Counted from the first letter of the stretch, positions 45,151 to 54,461 are shown. The stretch: DNA of 64,000 nucleotides from Pseudomonas laurylsulfatiphila (GCF_002934665.1 NZ_NIRS01000002.1:496001-560000), one strand, 5' to 3'. Notes: a model not told the origin generated them from the letters alone. Program-made: numbers and translations.

Positions 45151-46497
45151 ATGAACACACAACAGGCTCACGAACTTCCCTTGGCCAGCCAGCTGAAACT
45201 GGATTCACACTGGATGCCGTTCTCCTCGAATCGCAACTTTCAGCGTGACCCACGTTTCATCGTTTCTGCGCAAGGCAGCTGGCTGACAGATTCCGACGGC
45301 AGAAAGGTCTACGACAGTCTGTCAGGCCTGTGGACCTGCGGTGCAGGCCATTCGCGCAAGGAGATCCAGGAGGCCGTAGCCCTTCAGTTGGGCACGCTTG
45401 ATTACTCGCCTGCATTTCAATATGGCCATCCGTTATCGTTCATGTTGTCAGAGCGCGTCGCTGACCTCATGCCCGGCGACCTGAACCATGTGTTCTATAC
45501 CAACTCGGGCTCCGAGTGCGCGGACACTGCGGTCAAAATGGCCCGGGCGTACTGGCGCCTCAAGGGTCAGTCGACCAAGACCAAAATGATCGGTCGAGCA
45601 CGCGGCTATCACGGCGTGAACATCGCGGGCACGAGCCTGGGTGGCATCGGTGGCAACCGCAAGATGTTCGGTCAGCTGATGGATGTCGACCACCTGCCCC
45701 ACACGTTGCAGCCGGGATTGGCCTTCACCAAAGGAATGGCGGAAACCGGTGGTGTGGAACTGGCAAATGAGCTGCTCAAACTCATTGAACTGCATGACGC
45801 GACGAACATCGCAGCCGTTATTGTCGAGCCGATGTCGGGCTCCGCAGGTGCCATCGTGCCTCCCAAAGGCTACTTACAGCGCCTTCGTGAAATCTGCACT
45901 CAACACAACATCCTGTTGATCTTTGACGAAGTGATCACCGGGTTCGGGCGGATGGGCACCTGGAGCGGCGCGGAGTATTTCGGCGTGAAGCCGGACATCA
46001 TGAACGTGGCCAAGCAAATCACCAATGGAGCCATTCCAATGGGCGCCGTGATCGCCTCCAGTGAGATCTACCAAACCTTCATGAATCAGACGAGTCCGGA
46101 ATACGCGGTCGAATTTGGCCATGGCTACACCTACTCGGCGCACCCGGTTGCCTGCGCTGCGGCCCTCGCAACATTGGATCTGCTGGAGAAGGAAAACCTC
46201 ATCCAGCAATCAGCTGACCTGGCGCCGCATTTCGAACGCACATTGCACGGCGTCAAGGGCGCAAAACACATCGTTGATATCAGGAACTGCGGCCTCGCAG
46301 GCGCTATTCAAATTGCACCCCGCGAAGGTGATGCAATTGTTCGCCCGTTCGAGGCGGGCATGGCGCTTTGGAAAGCGGGGTTCTACGTGCGCTTCGGTAG
46401 CGACACCCTTCAGTTCGGACCGACCTTCAACGCTAAACCTGAAGATCTTGACCGGATGTTTGACGCCGTCGGGGAAGCCTTGAACCACATCGATTAA
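45151..46497 (+). CDS. bauA: Beta-alanine:pyruvate transaminase (BauA type)
   Basis: This 448-residue class III PLP aminotransferase is very close to the Pseudomonas omega-amino acid:pyruvate transaminase: HWMPFSSNRNFQRDP, DSLSGLWTCGAGHSRKEIQ, IFDEVITGFGRMG with Asp259, and MNVAKQITNGA with Lys288. It converts beta-alanine and related omega-amines plus pyruvate into malonate semialdehyde plus alanine. ATG 45151 gives the family length and follows GAGG; the frame is open further upstream. It is followed 77 bases later by mmsA, the next enzyme of the pathway. Confidence 0.92.
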   Translation: MNTQQAHELPLASQLKLDSHWMPFSSNRNFQRDPRFIVSAQGSWLTDSDGRKVYDSLSGLWTCGAGHSRKEIQEAVALQLGTLDYSPAFQYGHPLSFMLSERVADLMPGDLNHVFYTNSGSECADTAVKMARAYWRLKGQSTKTKMIGRARGYHGVNIAGTSLGGIGGNRKMFGQLMDVDHLPHTLQPGLAFTKGMAETGGVELANELLKLIELHDATNIAAVIVEPMSGSAGAIVPPKGYLQRLREICTQHNILLIFDEVITGFGRMGTWSGAEYFGVKPDIMNVAKQITNGAIPMGAVIASSEIYQTFMNQTSPEYAVEFGHGYTYSAHPVACAAALATLDLLEKENLIQQSADLAPHFERTLHGVKGAKHIVDIRNCGLAGAIQIAPREGDAIVRPFEAGMALWKAGFYVRFGSDTLQFGPTFNAKPEDLDRMFDAVGEALNHID

Positions 46498-46574
46498 CGC
46501 AACAACGTACAGGCAAGCTGGTGGGTCAACTCCGCCAGCATCACTTCTAGTTTCAATCTTGCAGGTTTTCATCC

Positions 46575-48071
46575 ATGAGCATCATTCAACACCTGATCAA
46601 CGGCGAACATATCGCCACCGCCGGCCGCACTGCAGACGTGTTCAACCCTTCCACGGGTGAGGTCATCCATCAGGTCTCACTCGCGGATCGCGCCACCGTT
46701 CAACATGCCATTGACGTCGCGACAGCCGCCTTTCCAGCATGGCGCAAGACACCGGCCGCCAAGCGCGCTCAGGTCATGTTTCGTTTCAAGCAGTTGCTGG
46801 AGCAGAACGAAGCCAAAATCGCGCAGATGATTAGCGAAGAGCACGGCAAAACAATTGAAGACGCCACCGGGGAACTCAAACGTGGTATCGAGAACGTCGA
46901 GTTTGCGTGCGCGGCCCCTGAAATCCTGAAGGGTGAGTACAGCCGCAACGCTGGCCCGAACATCGATGCGTGGAGCGACTTTCAACCCGTCGGCGTGGTG
47001 GCTGGTATTACGCCGTTCAACTTTCCGGCGATGGTTCCACTCTGGATGTATCCGTTGGCCATCGTCTGCGGCAACTGCTTCATCCTGAAGCCTTCGGAGC
47101 GTGACCCAAGCTCGACCCTTTACATTGCAGAGTTGCTGATAGAAGCGGGTTTGCCTAAAGGGGTGATGAGCGTAGTTCACGGTGACAAAGAAGCCGTCGA
47201 TGCGTTGATCGAGGCGCCTGAAGTTAAAGCATTGAGCTTCGTAGGGTCGACGCCTATCGCTGAATACATCTACGCCGAAGGCACCAAACGCGGCAAGCGT
47301 GTCCAGGCCTTGGGCGGCGCTAAAAACCATGCCGTGCTAATGCCGGACGCTGACCTGAACAATGCCGTTAGCGCCCTGATGGGAGCAGCTTACGGCTCCT
47401 GTGGCGAACGCTGCATGGCGATTTCCGTCGCCGTTTGTGTGGGCGACCAAATCGCCGATGCTTTGATCGATAAGCTGGTACCGCAGATCCAGGCGTTGAA
47501 AATTGGCGCCGGCACATCTTGCGGTCTCGACATGGGACCACTGATCACCGGCGCCCACCGTGACAAAGTGAAGGGCTACGTGGACGAAGGCGTTGAATCC
47601 GGGGCCGAGTTGGTCGTAGATGGTCGTGGGCTTCAGGTAACCAACAACGAAAATGGCTACTTCCTGGGTGGATGCCTATTCGACCGCGTGACGCCTGAAA
47701 TGCGCATCTACAAGGAAGAGATTTTCGGTCCCGTGCTGTGCATCGTACGCGTAGCGAGCCTTGAACAGGCCATGCAACTCATCAACGATCACGAGTACGG
47801 CAACGGTACTTGCATCTTCACTCGCGACGGTGAAGCTGCGCGCTTGTTCTGTGACGAAATCGAAGTCGGCATGGTGGGTGTGAACGTTCCGCTACCGGTT
47901 CCGGTGGCGTACCACAGCTTTGGCGGCTGGAAGCGCTCGCTGTTTGGCGATCTTCATGCGTATGGTCCGGATGGTGTTCGTTTCTACACGCGTCGCAAGG
48001 CTATCACACAGCGATGGCCGCAACGTGCCAGCCATGAGGCTGCGCAGTTCGCGTTTCCAAGTAACGGTTAA
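46575..48071 (+). CDS. mmsA: CoA-acylating (methyl)malonate-semialdehyde dehydrogenase
   Basis: The 498-residue aldehyde dehydrogenase has the MmsA/IolA/BauC signature: GVVAGITPFNFPAMVPLWM and catalytic Cys280 in YGSCGERCMAIS. It oxidises malonate semialdehyde to acetyl-CoA and CO2 (or methylmalonate semialdehyde to propionyl-CoA) with NAD and CoA. Pairing with BauA makes the 3-oxopropanoate reaction the likely one here. It ends at a convergent hairpin terminator. Confidence 0.93.
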   Translation: MSIIQHLINGEHIATAGRTADVFNPSTGEVIHQVSLADRATVQHAIDVATAAFPAWRKTPAAKRAQVMFRFKQLLEQNEAKIAQMISEEHGKTIEDATGELKRGIENVEFACAAPEILKGEYSRNAGPNIDAWSDFQPVGVVAGITPFNFPAMVPLWMYPLAIVCGNCFILKPSERDPSSTLYIAELLIEAGLPKGVMSVVHGDKEAVDALIEAPEVKALSFVGSTPIAEYIYAEGTKRGKRVQALGGAKNHAVLMPDADLNNAVSALMGAAYGSCGERCMAISVAVCVGDQIADALIDKLVPQIQALKIGAGTSCGLDMGPLITGAHRDKVKGYVDEGVESGAELVVDGRGLQVTNNENGYFLGGCLFDRVTPEMRIYKEEIFGPVLCIVRVASLEQAMQLINDHEYGNGTCIFTRDGEAARLFCDEIEVGMVGVNVPLPVPVAYHSFGGWKRSLFGDLHAYGPDGVRFYTRRKAITQRWPQRASHEAAQFAFPSNG

Positions 48072-48077
48072 GGGAAA

Positions 48078-48100
48078 GGAGCCCGCCTATGGCGGGCTCC
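48078..48100. terminator. Bidirectional hairpin between mmsA and LysR 2
   Basis: A perfect 10-bp stem GGAGCCCGCC / GGCGGGCTCC with a 3-base loop lies 7 bases after the mmsA stop and 26 bases from the end of the opposing LysR gene. It has no T-run. Confidence 0.75.
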
Positions 48101-48125
48101 TGACTCCTCACCCAGTCCGCAGAGA

Positions 48126-49001
48126 TTAGCGAAGCTCCGACTCCAGCCAAGTGCAAAAGGCTTGTGCAGCCCCTGATAGCGGCTTGTTGTGCGGCTTCAG
48201 CAAGTAGAACCCGGCAAGACACTCAATGCTCTGATCGAGCGGCGACACGAGCTGTCCACGCAGCCTGGATTTCTCCACGAGTTCCTCGTTAAGCAGACAC
48301 ACGCCTGCGTTTTCAATCGCCATACTCGCCGCAATTGCGTAACTGTCGACGTAGAAACGCTGATAGTTTTCTGCCTCGCCTTGCGGGTAATTCGCCAGCC
48401 AGTCGCTCCAGCCATTGGGTGTACCCAACACATCGATCAAGGGCAGGCTGAGCAATCCCCCGGCACTCCGAAGTTTGGCAGCAACGTCCAATGAGCAGTA
48501 CGGTTTCAGCTCAGTCGAGAGCAGCTGTTGGATGTCGTACTGCTGCCAGTTACCCGCACCGTAGCGAATCTCCAGCTCTGCGCTGGAAGGTGGAGCATCT
48601 GCCTCCCAGTTAACGCCGTACATGCGAAGAGAAATTTGCGGATACAGCTCAGCAAACCGCTCCATACGGGGGGCGAGCCACAACTGCGCAAAGGAGTTGT
48701 TTACGCTCAATTCAAGTACGCCTTGGGCGACCGAGCTGAAGATGTTGTTCATCCCTTGGTGCATATGCCAAAGGCCTTCCCGGACCACTGCCAAATACGC
48801 CCGCCCCGATACGGTCAGCTGGATCGAACGTGTTTGCCTTAGGAATAGCGCCTTGCCAAGTTTGTGTTCGAGCAATTTTATCTGCTGGCTGACCGCAGAC
48901 TGGCTCATGTTCAGTTCAATCGCCGCAGCCGAAAAGCTCAAATGTCGCCCTACTGATTCAAACGTCCGAAGCCAGTTGAGCTGAAGATTGGTCAACGACA
49001 T
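48126..49001 (-). CDS. LysR-type regulator 2 (GcvA-like), candidate regulon controller
   Basis: The 291-residue protein has the winged helix LNWLRTFESVGRHLSFSAAAIELNMSQSAVSQQIKLLEHKLG and a GcvA-type effector domain (LELSVNNSFAQLWLAPRMERFAELYPQISLRMYG). It is divergent from the second FAD/GcvT gene. The dyad of site C ends 15 bases from its start codon, so binding there could repress its own gene while activating the neighbour. The same element stands before etfB and the ETF-QO gene, making this LysR the best candidate for the whole regulon. The effector may be the imported N-methyl compound, by inference. Confidence 0.9.
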   Translation of the reverse strand: MSLTNLQLNWLRTFESVGRHLSFSAAAIELNMSQSAVSQQIKLLEHKLGKALFLRQTRSIQLTVSGRAYLAVVREGLWHMHQGMNNIFSSVAQGVLELSVNNSFAQLWLAPRMERFAELYPQISLRMYGVNWEADAPPSSAELEIRYGAGNWQQYDIQQLLSTELKPYCSLDVAAKLRSAGGLLSLPLIDVLGTPNGWSDWLANYPQGEAENYQRFYVDSYAIAASMAIENAGVCLLNEELVEKSRLRGQLVSPLDQSIECLAGFYLLKPHNKPLSGAAQAFCTWLESELR

Positions 49002-49012
49002 CGCGGCACCCC

Positions 49013-49056
49013 GGCATAAGCCCTACTTATAAATGACACCGGTATACATCGTTTGT
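49013..49056 (+). promoter_or_regulatory. Shared regulatory element, site C (LysR 2 / FAD-GcvT 2 spacer)
   Basis: Read on the minus strand, ACAAACGATGTAT runs from 49056 to 49044; the perfect dyad ATAAG-N5-CTTAT occupies 49016-49030. It lies 57 bases from the ATG at 49113, matching the distances of sites A and B, and the dyad is adjacent to the LysR 2 start. Confidence 0.8.
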
Positions 49057-49112
49057 AGTGCCATCTCAAGCACCTTAGCATCGAATCCAGACGCCCGGAG
49101 CCCCGGCGAATC

Positions 49113-51578
49113 ATGTCTCCAATTGACCCGTCAAAGGATCCCCCCGAGATGAAATCGGAAGCCAAAGTTATAGTGATTGGTGGTGGTATTACTGGTGTGA
49201 GCACGCTTTACCATCTGGCCAAATCCGGCTGGACGGATGTCATGCTGGTGGAGAAGCTTGAACTGACATCTGGATCAACTTGGCACGCCGCGGGCAACCT
49301 TCCTTCGTTCAGCACCAGCCTGAACATCATGAAGCTTCAGAAAAACAGCATCGAGCTGTACCAACAACTCGCGGAACAGACGGGTCAATCGGTCGGTCAC
49401 CACCAAACAGGTTCGATCCGGCTCGCGCATACCAAGGAACGTCTGGATGAGTTCAAACGGGTCGCAGGCCTCGCTACGCTTGCAGGTTTAAGTGGCGTAG
49501 AAGTTGTCGACAATGAGCGACTGAAGGAACTGCATCCCTTCCTGGACACCACCGGATTGCTGGGTGGGCTTTGGGACCCGTATGACGGTCATATTGATCC
49601 GACCAGCGTGACCAATGCCATGGCGCAATTGGCACGTGGTTACGGCGCTACCATTGTTCGGCACAATCCGGTTACCGCGATTACTCAACTCGCCGACAAA
49701 AAATGGGAAGTGACTACCGAACAAGGTGTCATTCACGCGGACATTATCGTGAACGCCGCAGGTTTCAGGGCCAATGAAGTGGCTGCGATGATCGGCCATC
49801 AATTCCCCATCTGTTCCCTGGAACATCAGTATCTGGTCACCGACAATATTCCAGCCTTGGTGGACAGAGCCCACCACCTTCCCCTGCTTCGTGATCCCGA
49901 TATTTCCTACTACCTTCGCCAAGAGGGCAAGGGGCTGATCCTCGGCCCGTACGAGAGAGAGCCGGTGGCCTGGGCAGTCGATGGGGTTCCAACGACGTTC
50001 GGTCAGGAACTGCTGCAACCAGAACTGAACCGTCTCGAAGGCATCATCGGTGCAGCGATGGAACAGGTGGGAATTATTGGTGACGGTGGGATCAAGACCG
50101 TGGTCAATGGGCCTATCGTGTACACCCCAGATGGCCTTCCCCTGCTCGGTCCCGTGCACGGCTACGACAACTACTTCGCTTGCGCGGGGTTCAGTTTCGG
50201 AATTACCCAGGGCGGCGGCGCAGGCCGTTATCTTGCTCAGTGGATCATCGACGGGCACCCCGAGGTTGAACTTTGGGAGCTGGATTCCCGACGCTTTGGT
50301 AGCTACGCCAATCTTTCCTACACCGTCACCAAATCGCTTGAGCTGTACGCCAACGAATACCAACTAAGCTGCCCGAACGAATACGCGATGCGCCCGGCGT
50401 GTCGCGAAGTGAAGACCACGCCGATTTACGAAATACTCAAGCACAAGAATGCCGTGTTCGGCGCTTATTACGGCTGGGAGCGTGCCAGCTGGTTTGCACA
50501 ATCTGCCAATGCCCCTGTCGAAAACTTCAGCTACAGCCGGGGCAATTGGGATGCGGCAGTCCGGTCGGAATGCGAAGCCGTGCAGAATCGTGTAGGTATC
50601 CTCGATCTGAGCGCCTTCACAAAATTCGAGATCTCTGGAAAGGATGCTCGTTCATTTCTGGATCGGATCAGCCCCAACCAGGTTCCTGCCAAGTGCGGGG
50701 ATATAGCTCTCGCCCATGTACTCACCCCATCAGGTAGCGTGGCGTGGGAGTTCTCCATGACGCTGCTGGAAAGCGGCGCATTTTACCTGATGTGCCCGGC
50801 GGCTTGTGAGCTGCTAATTGAAGATTGGCTGCGGCAACGGGCAACAAAGTACGCAGATATCTCCATCGCGAACATCACTAGGGATTGGGGCACGCTAATC
50901 CTGGCAGGCCCTAGAGCACGAGAAGTACTGGCAAAACTCACCGACGCCGATCTAAGCAATGAGGCGTTCCCATGGTTTACCGGCCAGGAGATCCAGGTTG
51001 TCGGCGCTCCCGTTCGAGCATTGCGGATGAACTTTGTCGGCGAACTGGGGTGGGAACTTCACCACCCACTCCAACATCAGCAAGCTCTATACGAAGCCCT
51101 CGTCTGGGCGGGAGAAGCACATGGAATCGTCGACTTCGGGCTGCGGGCCATGGACTCGATGCGTATCGAAAAGGGCTATCAAATCTGGGGCCGCGAGCTG
51201 ACAACAGAGTACTCGGCGCTGGCTGCCAACATGAGCTACTTCATCAAGACCGATAAAAGTGATTTTGAAGGGCGTGCGGCAGTGCTGGCGGAAAAAGAGA
51301 AGCCGAGCACCCACCGTCTCGTGCTGATGGAAGTTCAAGCGGGCCCAGCTGATGCATTGGGTAGCGAGCCCATTTTCCATCAAGGGAAACTGGTAGGGCT
51401 TACCACATCCGGAGCCTATGGTTATCGCGTTAATAAGAGTTTGGCCATGGGCTTCATCAAGCGCGAACTTGCATCCCTGGATACTGAACTCACCATCACA
51501 ATTCTGGGTGAAGAATGCTCCGCGAAAGTCATTCGTGGATGCCTTTACGACCCGAAAGGCGAACGCCTGAAATCTTGA
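49113..51578 (+). CDS. FAD/GcvT amine demethylase, dimethylglycine/sarcosine dehydrogenase type, copy 2
   Basis: This 821-residue protein has the same domain order as copy 1: FAD domain (VIVIGGGITGVSTLYHL), STWHAAG with His58 at the covalent-flavin position, FAO-M linker and GcvT domains (FVGELGWELHHP). The sequences are clearly divergent from copy 1, so a different substrate or demethylation step is likely. ATG 49113 (GGAG, 12 bases) and ATG 49149 (AAGGA, 10 bases) are both possible; the longer form is given. It is followed 60 bases later by folD, which handles the methylene-THF it makes. Confidence 0.9.
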   Translation: MSPIDPSKDPPEMKSEAKVIVIGGGITGVSTLYHLAKSGWTDVMLVEKLELTSGSTWHAAGNLPSFSTSLNIMKLQKNSIELYQQLAEQTGQSVGHHQTGSIRLAHTKERLDEFKRVAGLATLAGLSGVEVVDNERLKELHPFLDTTGLLGGLWDPYDGHIDPTSVTNAMAQLARGYGATIVRHNPVTAITQLADKKWEVTTEQGVIHADIIVNAAGFRANEVAAMIGHQFPICSLEHQYLVTDNIPALVDRAHHLPLLRDPDISYYLRQEGKGLILGPYEREPVAWAVDGVPTTFGQELLQPELNRLEGIIGAAMEQVGIIGDGGIKTVVNGPIVYTPDGLPLLGPVHGYDNYFACAGFSFGITQGGGAGRYLAQWIIDGHPEVELWELDSRRFGSYANLSYTVTKSLELYANEYQLSCPNEYAMRPACREVKTTPIYEILKHKNAVFGAYYGWERASWFAQSANAPVENFSYSRGNWDAAVRSECEAVQNRVGILDLSAFTKFEISGKDARSFLDRISPNQVPAKCGDIALAHVLTPSGSVAWEFSMTLLESGAFYLMCPAACELLIEDWLRQRATKYADISIANITRDWGTLILAGPRAREVLAKLTDADLSNEAFPWFTGQEIQVVGAPVRALRMNFVGELGWELHHPLQHQQALYEALVWAGEAHGIVDFGLRAMDSMRIEKGYQIWGRELTTEYSALAANMSYFIKTDKSDFEGRAAVLAEKEKPSTHRLVLMEVQAGPADALGSEPIFHQGKLVGLTTSGAYGYRVNKSLAMGFIKRELASLDTELTITILGEECSAKVIRGCLYDPKGERLKS

Positions 51579-51638
51579 TTATGCAACTGCCTTCAAGAAC
51601 CTGGAGGCAGCTTTCTGACCGCTAATGGGTAGGACGAA

Positions 51639-52556
51639 ATGACCACTACACAACCTTTGGATAACGCGCCCAATGCAGAGGCCTCCATAATCGATGGGAA
51701 GGCGTTTGCCGAAATCTTGCGCAAGAATGTTGCAGTCGGTGCAAGGGCCTTCAGGGAGAAGCGCGGTAGGGCACCGGGGCTGGCTGTCGTCCTAGTCGGG
51801 AGCGATCCTGCTAGCCAGGTTTACGTGAAAACCAAAATGAAAAAGGCGCTTGAGTCCGGGATTGACTCCTTCCCTCACCTACTCGAAAGCGATACGTCCG
51901 AAGCGGACCTGCTGAACCTGATCGATAAGCTGAACAATGACCGCTATGTACATGGGATTTTGGTGCAGCTCCCGTTGCCCGCCCATATTGATGAGTCGAA
52001 GGTTATTGCGGCAATCAACCCGGCCAAAGATGTCGACGGTTTCCATCCGATCAATGTGGGTCTGCTAGGTCAGGGGAAAGCCAAACTGATTCCCTGCACT
52101 CCCCTGGGATGCTTGATGATGTTGAAGGATCAGATCGGTGACCTCAGTGGCAAAAAAGCGGTGATTGTCGGCAGGTCCAACATCGTCGGAAAGCCAATGG
52201 CGAGTTTGCTCTTACAAGAAAACTGCACGGTCACGATTGTGCATTCCCGAACGCGCGATCTCATCACTGAATGTCGCCAAGCCGACATCCTAGTGGTCGC
52301 AATCGGGCGGGCGGAATTTATTGATGCAAGGGCGATAAAGCCAGGTGCAGTGGTCATTGACGTTGGCATCAACAGAGTCGAGAAAAGTGGAGTATCGGTT
52401 CTAGTCGGTGATGTCGATTTCGACTCTGCCAAGGACATCGCAGCGGCCATGACTCCAGTTCCCGGCGGCGTTGGCCCCATGACAGTTGCTTGTTTGATGA
52501 AGAACACCCTGGCAGCTGCGGAGGCGATTGAGAGTAATACTGCTGCACGCTACTGA
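51639..52556 (+). CDS. folD: Methylene-THF dehydrogenase/cyclohydrolase
   Basis: The 305-residue bifunctional enzyme oxidises 5,10-methylene-THF to methenyl-THF and hydrolyses it to 10-formyl-THF, the substrate of PurU. It has [13 protein letters not shown] with the catalytic lysine, [19 protein letters not shown] for NADP and [10 protein letters not shown] at the end. An N-terminal extension of about 18 residues precedes the usual start of the domain. It forms a pair with the second FAD/GcvT gene. Confidence 0.95.
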   Translation: MTTTQPLDNAPNAEASIIDGKAFAEILRKNVAVGARAFREKRGRAPGLAVVLVGSDPASQVYVKTKMKKALESGIDSFPHLLESDTSEADLLNLIDKLNNDRYVHGILVQLPLPAHIDESKVIAAINPAKDVDGFHPINVGLLGQGKAKLIPCTPLGCLMMLKDQIGDLSGKKAVIVGRSNIVGKPMASLLLQENCTVTIVHSRTRDLITECRQADILVVAIGRAEFIDARAIKPGAVVIDVGINRVEKSGVSVLVGDVDFDSAKDIAAAMTPVPGGVGPMTVACLMKNTLAAAEAIESNTAARY

Positions 52557-52571
52557 CAGTATAAACAGCGA

Positions 52572-52617
52572 CTTGACCTGACAATGGCGCGCTTCCGGCT
52601 GTGCTTGTCAGGTCAAG
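52572..52617 (+). terminator. Long hairpin after folD
   Basis: Perfect 13-bp arms CTTGACCTGACAA (52572-52584) and TTGTCAGGTCAAG (52605-52617) around a 20-base loop. It starts 16 bases after the folD stop. A typical T-run is missing, so it may be a terminator or an mRNA-protecting structure. Confidence 0.6.
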
Positions 52618-52959
52618 AATTTGCTGATCAATATGCCTGTCAAACTTCCTTTCCAAAACTCCCTGTCGCCACAGACTGCAATCGGCCAAAAGCAGCCAGT
52701 CGGTTGCTGTGCTGGCGTTAGTACTCGAAATTATCCTTCACGCCTGGAAAGTCGAAATACTCTCTCGGCACTGCAGTCAGAAATCCCCCTTGTGAAGTCT
52801 GTCTCCCCTGAGCACCCGGAATTGAACGCAGGTGCTTACAGTGCTATCACTTCAACGGTATGGCCGACAGGCAGGGCCGAATTGACAGGCCACGTACAAG
52901 TAACTCATGTTCGATGAGACCGGCGATGCGGTGCCTTTCTTTCGCAGATTAACGGGCAG
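52618..52959. other. 342-bp spacer between convergent units
   Basis: It lies between folD and the end of the third amino-acid importer operon. A short plus-strand open frame is present but shows no family or ribosome site. No other feature was seen. Confidence 0.4.
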
Positions 52960-53727
52960 CTACTTGAGACTCCCGGCCAGGAACTGCTGCAACCGCTCGC
53001 TTTGCGGCTGTTCCAGCAGCGTGCCTGGCGCGCCCGACTCCTCCACCCGCCCCTGATGCAGAAACATGACGTGGTTCGACACCTGCCTGGCAAACGCCAT
53101 TTCGTGGGTGACGACCACCATCGTCCTGCCCTCTTCGGCCAGTTGCTGCATGACCTTGAGCACTTCACCCACCAGTTCAGGGTCTAGGGCCGAGGTCGGT
53201 TCGTCGAACAGCATCACCTCGGGTTCCATGGCCAGCGCACGGGCAATGGCCACCCGTTGCTGCTGGCCGCCGGACAAATGCACCGGGTACTGGGCCTCGA
53301 CTTTTTGTGGCAGCCCGACCTTGGCAAGGTAATGACGCGCCCGCTCCAGTGCCTGCGCCCGGCTGATACCGAGCACGCTCATCGGGCACTCGATGATGTT
53401 TTCCAGCACGGTCATGTGGCTCCACAAATTGAAGTGCTGGAACACCATCGACAACCGGCTGCGCAGGGTCCGCAGCTGCCCGGGGTCAACCACACACAAC
53501 TCACCCCTTGAGTTTCTGCGGGTGAGCAACTCTTCGTCATTGACGACAATGCGCCCGGCCGACGGTTGTTCAAGATGGTTGATACAACGCAGGAAGGTAC
53601 TTTTCCCGGAGCCGGAGGAGCCGATGATGCTGATCACATCACCCGCCCTGGCCTTGAGCGAAACCCCTTTCAGCACTTCATGGTTGCCGTAGTTTTTATG
53701 GATATCTTCAACGATCAATTTATACAT
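52960..53727 (-). CDS. Amino-acid ABC transporter ATPase, HisP type (third module)
   Basis: The 255-residue ATPase has GSSGSGKST, VFQHFNLWSHMTVLENIIECP, LSGGQQQR and VMLFDEPTSALDPELV. It closely resembles the ATPase at 26160-26924. The start at 53727 matches that homologue. It ends the operon that begins with the binding protein at 56035, reading leftwards. Confidence 0.93.
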   Translation of the reverse strand: MYKLIVEDIHKNYGNHEVLKGVSLKARAGDVISIIGSSGSGKSTFLRCINHLEQPSAGRIVVNDEELLTRRNSRGELCVVDPGQLRTLRSRLSMVFQHFNLWSHMTVLENIIECPMSVLGISRAQALERARHYLAKVGLPQKVEAQYPVHLSGGQQQRVAIARALAMEPEVMLFDEPTSALDPELVGEVLKVMQQLAEEGRTMVVVTHEMAFARQVSNHVMFLHQGRVEESGAPGTLLEQPQSERLQQFLAGSLK

Positions 53728-53747
53728 TCGAGCAAGTCCGATAGGGG

Positions 53748-54461
53748 TCAGTGCGTGCGCGGTTTGAGGTAGGCCAGCCAATGCAGTTCGCCGCGTCGAA
53801 ACAGCCAGATCAGGAAAAAAGCACAGGCGGCGTACAACACCCCGGCAATGCCAAAGGCCGTGAAGGATGCATAGGTCGCCGAGTTGACATCCCGGGCGAT
53901 CTTCAGCAAATCGGGCACAGTGGCGGTAAAGGCCACCGAAGTGGAATGCAGCATCAGGATCACTTCATTGCTGAAAAACGGCAGCGCGCGGCGCAACGCC
54001 GACGGCAGGATGATCCGCCGATAAAGCGTGAACCGGCTCATTCCGTAGGCACTGGCAGCCTCGACTTCACCGTGGGCGGTCGCCCTGATAGCGCCAGCAA
54101 AAATCTCGGTCATGTAGGCGCAGGTATTGAGCCCGAACGCGAGCACCGTGCAGTTGAAGCCGTCACGGAAAAACGCGTTGAGAAAGTCCTGGGACCGCAC
54201 CACATGCAAGCTGTACACCCCGGTGTAGAAGAACAGCAGCTGGATGTACAACGGAGTGCCACGAAACACGTAGGTGTAACACCAGATCGGCAGGCGCAGC
54301 AGCGGATTGTGGCTGACACGGGCCATCGACAACGGCACCGCCAGCAAAAAGCCCATCGCCACCGCCAGAATCAGCAACCACAAGGTCACCACCAGCCCGG
54401 AAAAGTGCGGCCCGTCACTCCACAGGTAAGACTGCCAGTAGCTTTCGAGAATGGCGGTCAT
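53748..54461 (-). CDS. Amino-acid ABC transporter permease, HisM type (third module)
   Basis: The 237-residue membrane protein has about five helices, YVFRGTPLYIQLLFFYTGVYSL and the EAA loop EAASAYGMSRFTLYRRIILPSALRRALPFFSNE. Its start overlaps the stop of the partner permease by four bases (ATGA). Confidence 0.92.
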   Translation of the reverse strand: MTAILESYWQSYLWSDGPHFSGLVVTLWLLILAVAMGFLLAVPLSMARVSHNPLLRLPIWCYTYVFRGTPLYIQLLFFYTGVYSLHVVRSQDFLNAFFRDGFNCTVLAFGLNTCAYMTEIFAGAIRATAHGEVEAASAYGMSRFTLYRRIILPSALRRALPFFSNEVILMLHSTSVAFTATVPDLLKIARDVNSATYASFTAFGIAGVLYAACAFFLIWLFRRGELHWLAYLKPRTH

